This document shows, piece by piece, positions 16,802 through 19,055 of a stretch of DNA of 19,055 nt (position 1 is the stretch's first letter; every line of letters begins with the position of its first letter). A program made the position numbers and the translations under genes. The DNA is from Porphyromonadaceae bacterium UBA4702 (GTDB taxonomy: Bacteria > Bacteroidota > Bacteroidia > Bacteroidales > Muribaculaceae), in NCBI GenBank assembly GCA_002404675.1, contig DHKE01000025.1, forward strand, positions 3,815 to 22,869, given 5' to 3'. The notes below the pieces were generated by a model. It was given only the letters and a program-made list of their open reading frames with translations, was not told the DNA's origin and did no database searches.

Positions 16802-17253
16802 GTCAATTATCTGGTCTTGCAAGCGTCTGTATAATATCGGCATGTCTGCAAGCCGTTGAAAATGCGCGAGATATATGCGAAAAACGGAATGATGTTTTGT
16901 CAGTTCGGAATTTATTTGTAATTTCGCGCTGTATTTCAGGGGCCGCCGGCCGAATGGGCGGCGAAATGCCCGAAAAATACGTCAATGCCGTTATCCGGCA
17001 ATTCATCAACCGGTCGTAATGCAGCCTGAGCGACGCGCCCCCTGTGAGGGTGTCAGGCAATCGGGCATGTGTTGCTTTTAGAGCCGGTTTCCACCTGTCC
17101 CTTTCTTCTTGACTTTCAAGCTCTGGCGAACTGGACAGGCAAAACAGAGATTAACCCTATATACTCAACAAAAACATACCGGCCGGAGATATTTCCGCCG
17201 AGTGCCGAGCCAGCCCGACAACAGAGCGCTGACAGGCTCCTAAGAATTCGTTT
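16802..17253 (+). other. Intergenic region and long rho leader
   Basis: 452 bases. The first part, to the promoter, shows nothing recognisable. After the predicted start near 16933 comes a leader of about 320 bases with several possible stems: GCCGCC (16942-16947) with GGCGGC (16957-16962); GCCG with CGGC near 16987-16999; and CCTGTCC (17094-17100) with GGACAGG (17132-17138), which encloses a pyrimidine-rich stretch and a small CTTGA/TCAAG hairpin. Two small ORFs of 21 and 20 codons (16954-17019 and 17019-17081) overlap as TAATG. Known rho genes are often autoregulated by attenuation in their leader, which would fit. That is inference here. Confidence 0.55.
16896..16926 (+). promoter_or_regulatory. 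Promoter for rho
   Basis: TTTG (16896-16899), 19 bases, then TAATTTCG (16919-16926). The -33 element is an exact match to the Bacteroidota consensus and the -7 differs by one base. The surrounding TTTGTAATTTCGCG (16915-16928) is identical to the tig promoter. Confidence 0.65.
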
Positions 17254-19055
17254 ATGTACAATATCGAACAACTCGAAGCCATGCCTCGCGAAGAGGTTCT
17301 GAAGATAGCCGAAAGCATGGGGATGAAAAAGACCGATGCCGCCACCCAGGAGGATGCAGTATACTACATCCTTGACAACCAGGCTGATGCGGCCAAGGAG
17401 AACGCAAGCAAGTCGTCCTCGCGTAAATCGACAAAGGAGCGCAAGCCTCGTGCCGCCAAGAGCGCGGAGGCAGCCGCAACGACGGAAAATGCCGCGGAGG
17501 CAGAAGCCGCCGAGAAGCCCGCGCCCAAGAAGCGCGGCCGCAAACCCAAAGCAAAACCCGCAGAGGAGGCAGCTCCTGCGCCAGCAGAAGCAGCTCCGGC
17601 TGAGGCTCCTGCCACCGAGGCAGAAGCTGCCGAGAAGCCCGCACCCAAGAAGCGCGGCCGCAAGCCCAAGGCAAAGCCGGCGGAGGAAGCGGCGGCAGCC
17701 ATCCCCGGACTTGAAGCAGCCCAGGCGGAAGCACCTGTCCAGCAGCCCGAACCGGCTGAACAGCCGCAGCCAGCAGCCGAACCTGCCCCGATGCCTGAAG
17801 CCGAGCCGGCTGACAACAATGCCCCGGAAGAAGAGGCTCAGCCGCAGCCCTCCCCTGAACAGCCTGACAATGAAGAGGAACAGCAGCCACGGCAGAAACC
17901 CTCGCTTGACTCATTTTTCTCAAAGGCCAAGGGCAAGACTTTCGTGCGCCGCACGCAGAAGGAAATCGAGGAGGCTGCCATTGCCGCCGCTCATGCCCCT
18001 ATCATAATCGCAGAGCCGGGTGTGGACATAATATTGCAGCAGACGCAGGCGCAGGCCAAGCAGAAACACTTGAGCAAGAAACAGCGCCAGCAGCAGCGTC
18101 GCATGCTCGAACAGCAGCAACAGCAGCAGATGCGCCAGCAGGAGACCATGTTCGATTTCAGCGGAATAATCGTTTCCTCTGGCGTGCTCGAAATCATGCC
18201 TGACGGCTACGGCTTCCTCCGCTCAAGCGACTACAACTACCTCACCAGCCCCGACGACGTGTATGTGTCGCAGCAGCAGATCAAGCAGTATGGCCTGAAG
18301 CCCGGCGATGTGGTGGAAGGCGGCATACGCCCGCCGCGTGAGGGCGAGAAGTATTTCCCGCTGTGCTGCATCAACTCTGTCAATGGCCTCGACCCCGCAG
18401 TGGTGGCTGACCGCTCGCCCTTTGAGCATCTCGTGCCGCTGTTCCCGGACGAGAAATTCAACCTCACCGGCGGACGCAGCAGCAACATCTCGACACGCAT
18501 CGTCGACATGTTCGCCCCGATAGGCAAGGGCCAGCGTGCGCTCATCGTCGCGCCGCCCAAGACCGGCAAGACAATATTGCTCAAGGATATAGCCAACGCT
18601 ATTGCCGAGAACCACCCCGAAACATACATCATCATGCTGCTCATCGACGAGAGGCCAGAGGAGGTGACTGACATGGCCCGCAGCGTCAACGCCGAGGTGA
18701 TAGCCTCGACATTCGACGAGCCGGCTGACCGCCATGTCAAGATAGCCGGCATCGTGCTCGAAAAGGCCAAACGCCTCGTGGAGTGCGGCCACGACGTGGT
18801 GATAATGCTCGACTCAATAACTCGCCTGGCACGCGCATACAACACCGTCTCGCCTGCATCGGGCAAGATACTTTCCGGCGGCGTGGATGCCAACGCGCTG
18901 CAGCGTCCCAAGCGATTCTTCGGCGCAGCCCGCAACATCGAGAACGGCGGTTCGCTCACCATCATCGCCACCGCGCTGACCGAGACTTCCTCCAAGATGG
19001 ACGAGGTCATATTCGAGGAGTTCAAGGGCACGGGCAACATGGAGCTTCAGCTCGA
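17254..19055 (+). CDS. rho: Transcription termination factor Rho with long low-complexity insertion (3' end outside window)
   Basis: Hexameric RNA-dependent ATPase that ends transcription; 600 codons are visible and the frame runs off the window without a stop. Order: Rho N-terminal helical domain (1-46, [20 protein letters not shown]...); a low-complexity insertion (about 47-298) rich in Ala, Pro, Glu, Lys and Gln, with a duplicated [16 protein letters not shown] segment and a six-Gln run at 287-292; the cold-shock-like RNA-binding domain (about 300-385, with DGYGFLRS); and the ATPase domain with Walker A PPKTGKT (434-440), [15 protein letters not shown], Walker B VVIMLDS (Asp520), and the Q and R loops up to GTGNMEL. 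E. coli Rho has 419 residues, so this one should reach roughly 690. Start ATG is chosen because it begins the N-terminal domain exactly. I recall that Rho of Bacteroides thetaiotaomicron has a comparable disordered insertion linked to condensate formation. Confidence 0.97.
   Translation, partial: MYNIEQLEAMPREEVLKIAESMGMKKTDAATQEDAVYYILDNQADAAKENASKSSSRKSTKERKPRAAKSAEAAATTENAAEAEAAEKPAPKKRGRKPKAKPAEEAAPAPAEAAPAEAPATEAEAAEKPAPKKRGRKPKAKPAEEAAAAIPGLEAAQAEAPVQQPEPAEQPQPAAEPAPMPEAEPADNNAPEEEAQPQPSPEQPDNEEEQQPRQKPSLDSFFSKAKGKTFVRRTQKEIEEAAIAAAHAPIIIAEPGVDIILQQTQAQAKQKHLSKKQRQQQRRMLEQQQQQQMRQQETMFDFSGIIVSSGVLEIMPDGYGFLRSSDYNYLTSPDDVYVSQQQIKQYGLKPGDVVEGGIRPPREGEKYFPLCCINSVNGLDPAVVADRSPFEHLVPLFPDEKFNLTGGRSSNISTRIVDMFAPIGKGQRALIVAPPKTGKTILLKDIANAIAENHPETYIIMLLIDERPEEVTDMARSVNAEVIASTFDEPADRHVKIAGIVLEKAKRLVECGHDVVIMLDSITRLARAYNTVSPASGKILSGGVDANALQRPKRFFGAARNIENGGSLTIIATALTETSSKMDEVIFEEFKGTGNMELQL
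17497..17691 (+). repeat. Duplicated 75-base segment inside rho
   Basis: Two copies at 17497-17571 and 17617-17691, exactly 120 bases apart, encode the same 25 residues (82-106 and 122-146) including [11 protein letters not shown]. They differ at 9 of 75 bases, all third positions and all synonymous. Confidence 0.85.

Noticed and set aside
16817..16835. E. coli-like promoter with TTGCAA and TATAAT
   Set aside because: The spacing is only 7 bases, and the Bacteroidota primary sigma factor uses a different -7 element.
17069..17302. 77-codon open frame overlapping the start of rho
   Set aside because: No ATG support, no recognisable protein features, and it runs 49 bases into rho in another frame.
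17336..18007. Long open frames in other frames and on the minus strand within rho
   Set aside because: Their Arg/Pro/Ser or Ala/Gly-rich translations are shadows of the low-complexity insertion; the true rho frame is open throughout and contains Rho domains on both sides.
18082..18144. CAG-rich tract as a phase-variable simple repeat
   Set aside because: It is interrupted by CAA, CGC, CGT, ATG and GAA codons and stays in frame; any length change would be in codon units, so no on/off switch is expected.

Overview
The window looks like a stretch of core chromosome from a member of the Bacteroidales. The evidence is a set of Bacteroidota-type protein variants (RecQ with an extra C-terminal domain, MutL with a DQHRAH motif, a two-CBM20 MalQ, and Rho with a very long insertion), promoters of the Bacteroidota type (TTG at -33, TAnnTTTG at -7), A-rich leaders with little Shine-Dalgarno sequence, and Sec or lipoprotein signals ending at Ala-Gln or Cys. 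The G+C-rich codon use, with many GGC, CGC and CTC codons, is more like Muribaculaceae than classical Bacteroides. That family placement is an inference. All twelve genes lie on the + strand. No tRNA, rRNA, insertion sequence, phage gene, CRISPR array or restriction system was seen.

Layout. (1) 1-8242 is a tight run of five genes: the 3' part of recQ (5' end outside the window), a SurA-like lipoprotein lacking a recognisable isomerase site, a two-parvulin SurA homologue, an OstA/LptA-like protein, and mutL. Gaps are 12-38 bases, so it is probably one transcription unit joining DNA repair (recQ, mutL) with outer-membrane biogenesis (the two chaperones and the LPS-transport-like protein). (2) 8243-8696 is a relatively A+T-rich gap ending in a promoter, followed by a monocistronic beta-barrel outer-membrane protein with a clear intrinsic terminator. 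(3) 9445-13138 holds malQ (4-alpha-glucanotransferase) and a nitroreductase, probably co-transcribed from a promoter that sits 40 bases below a perfect 9-bp inverted repeat. (4) 13155-16801 is the proteostasis unit tig-clpP-clpX, with its own promoter, strong RNA hairpins between tig and clpP, and an intrinsic terminator after clpX. (5) 16802-19055 is a long leader followed by rho, which runs off the right edge of the window.

The content is mostly conserved housekeeping genes, and I do not see a wholly new multi-gene system. The points most worth a second look are: the Rho protein, with about 250 residues of low-complexity sequence between its N-terminal domain and its RNA-binding domain, including a 25-residue basic repeat whose two copies differ only by synonymous changes; the roughly 320-base rho leader, with hairpins and two overlapping small ORFs; a 14-base promoter core shared exactly by tig and rho; a MutL in which all the endonuclease motifs I could align are altered; and the inverted repeat upstream of malQ.
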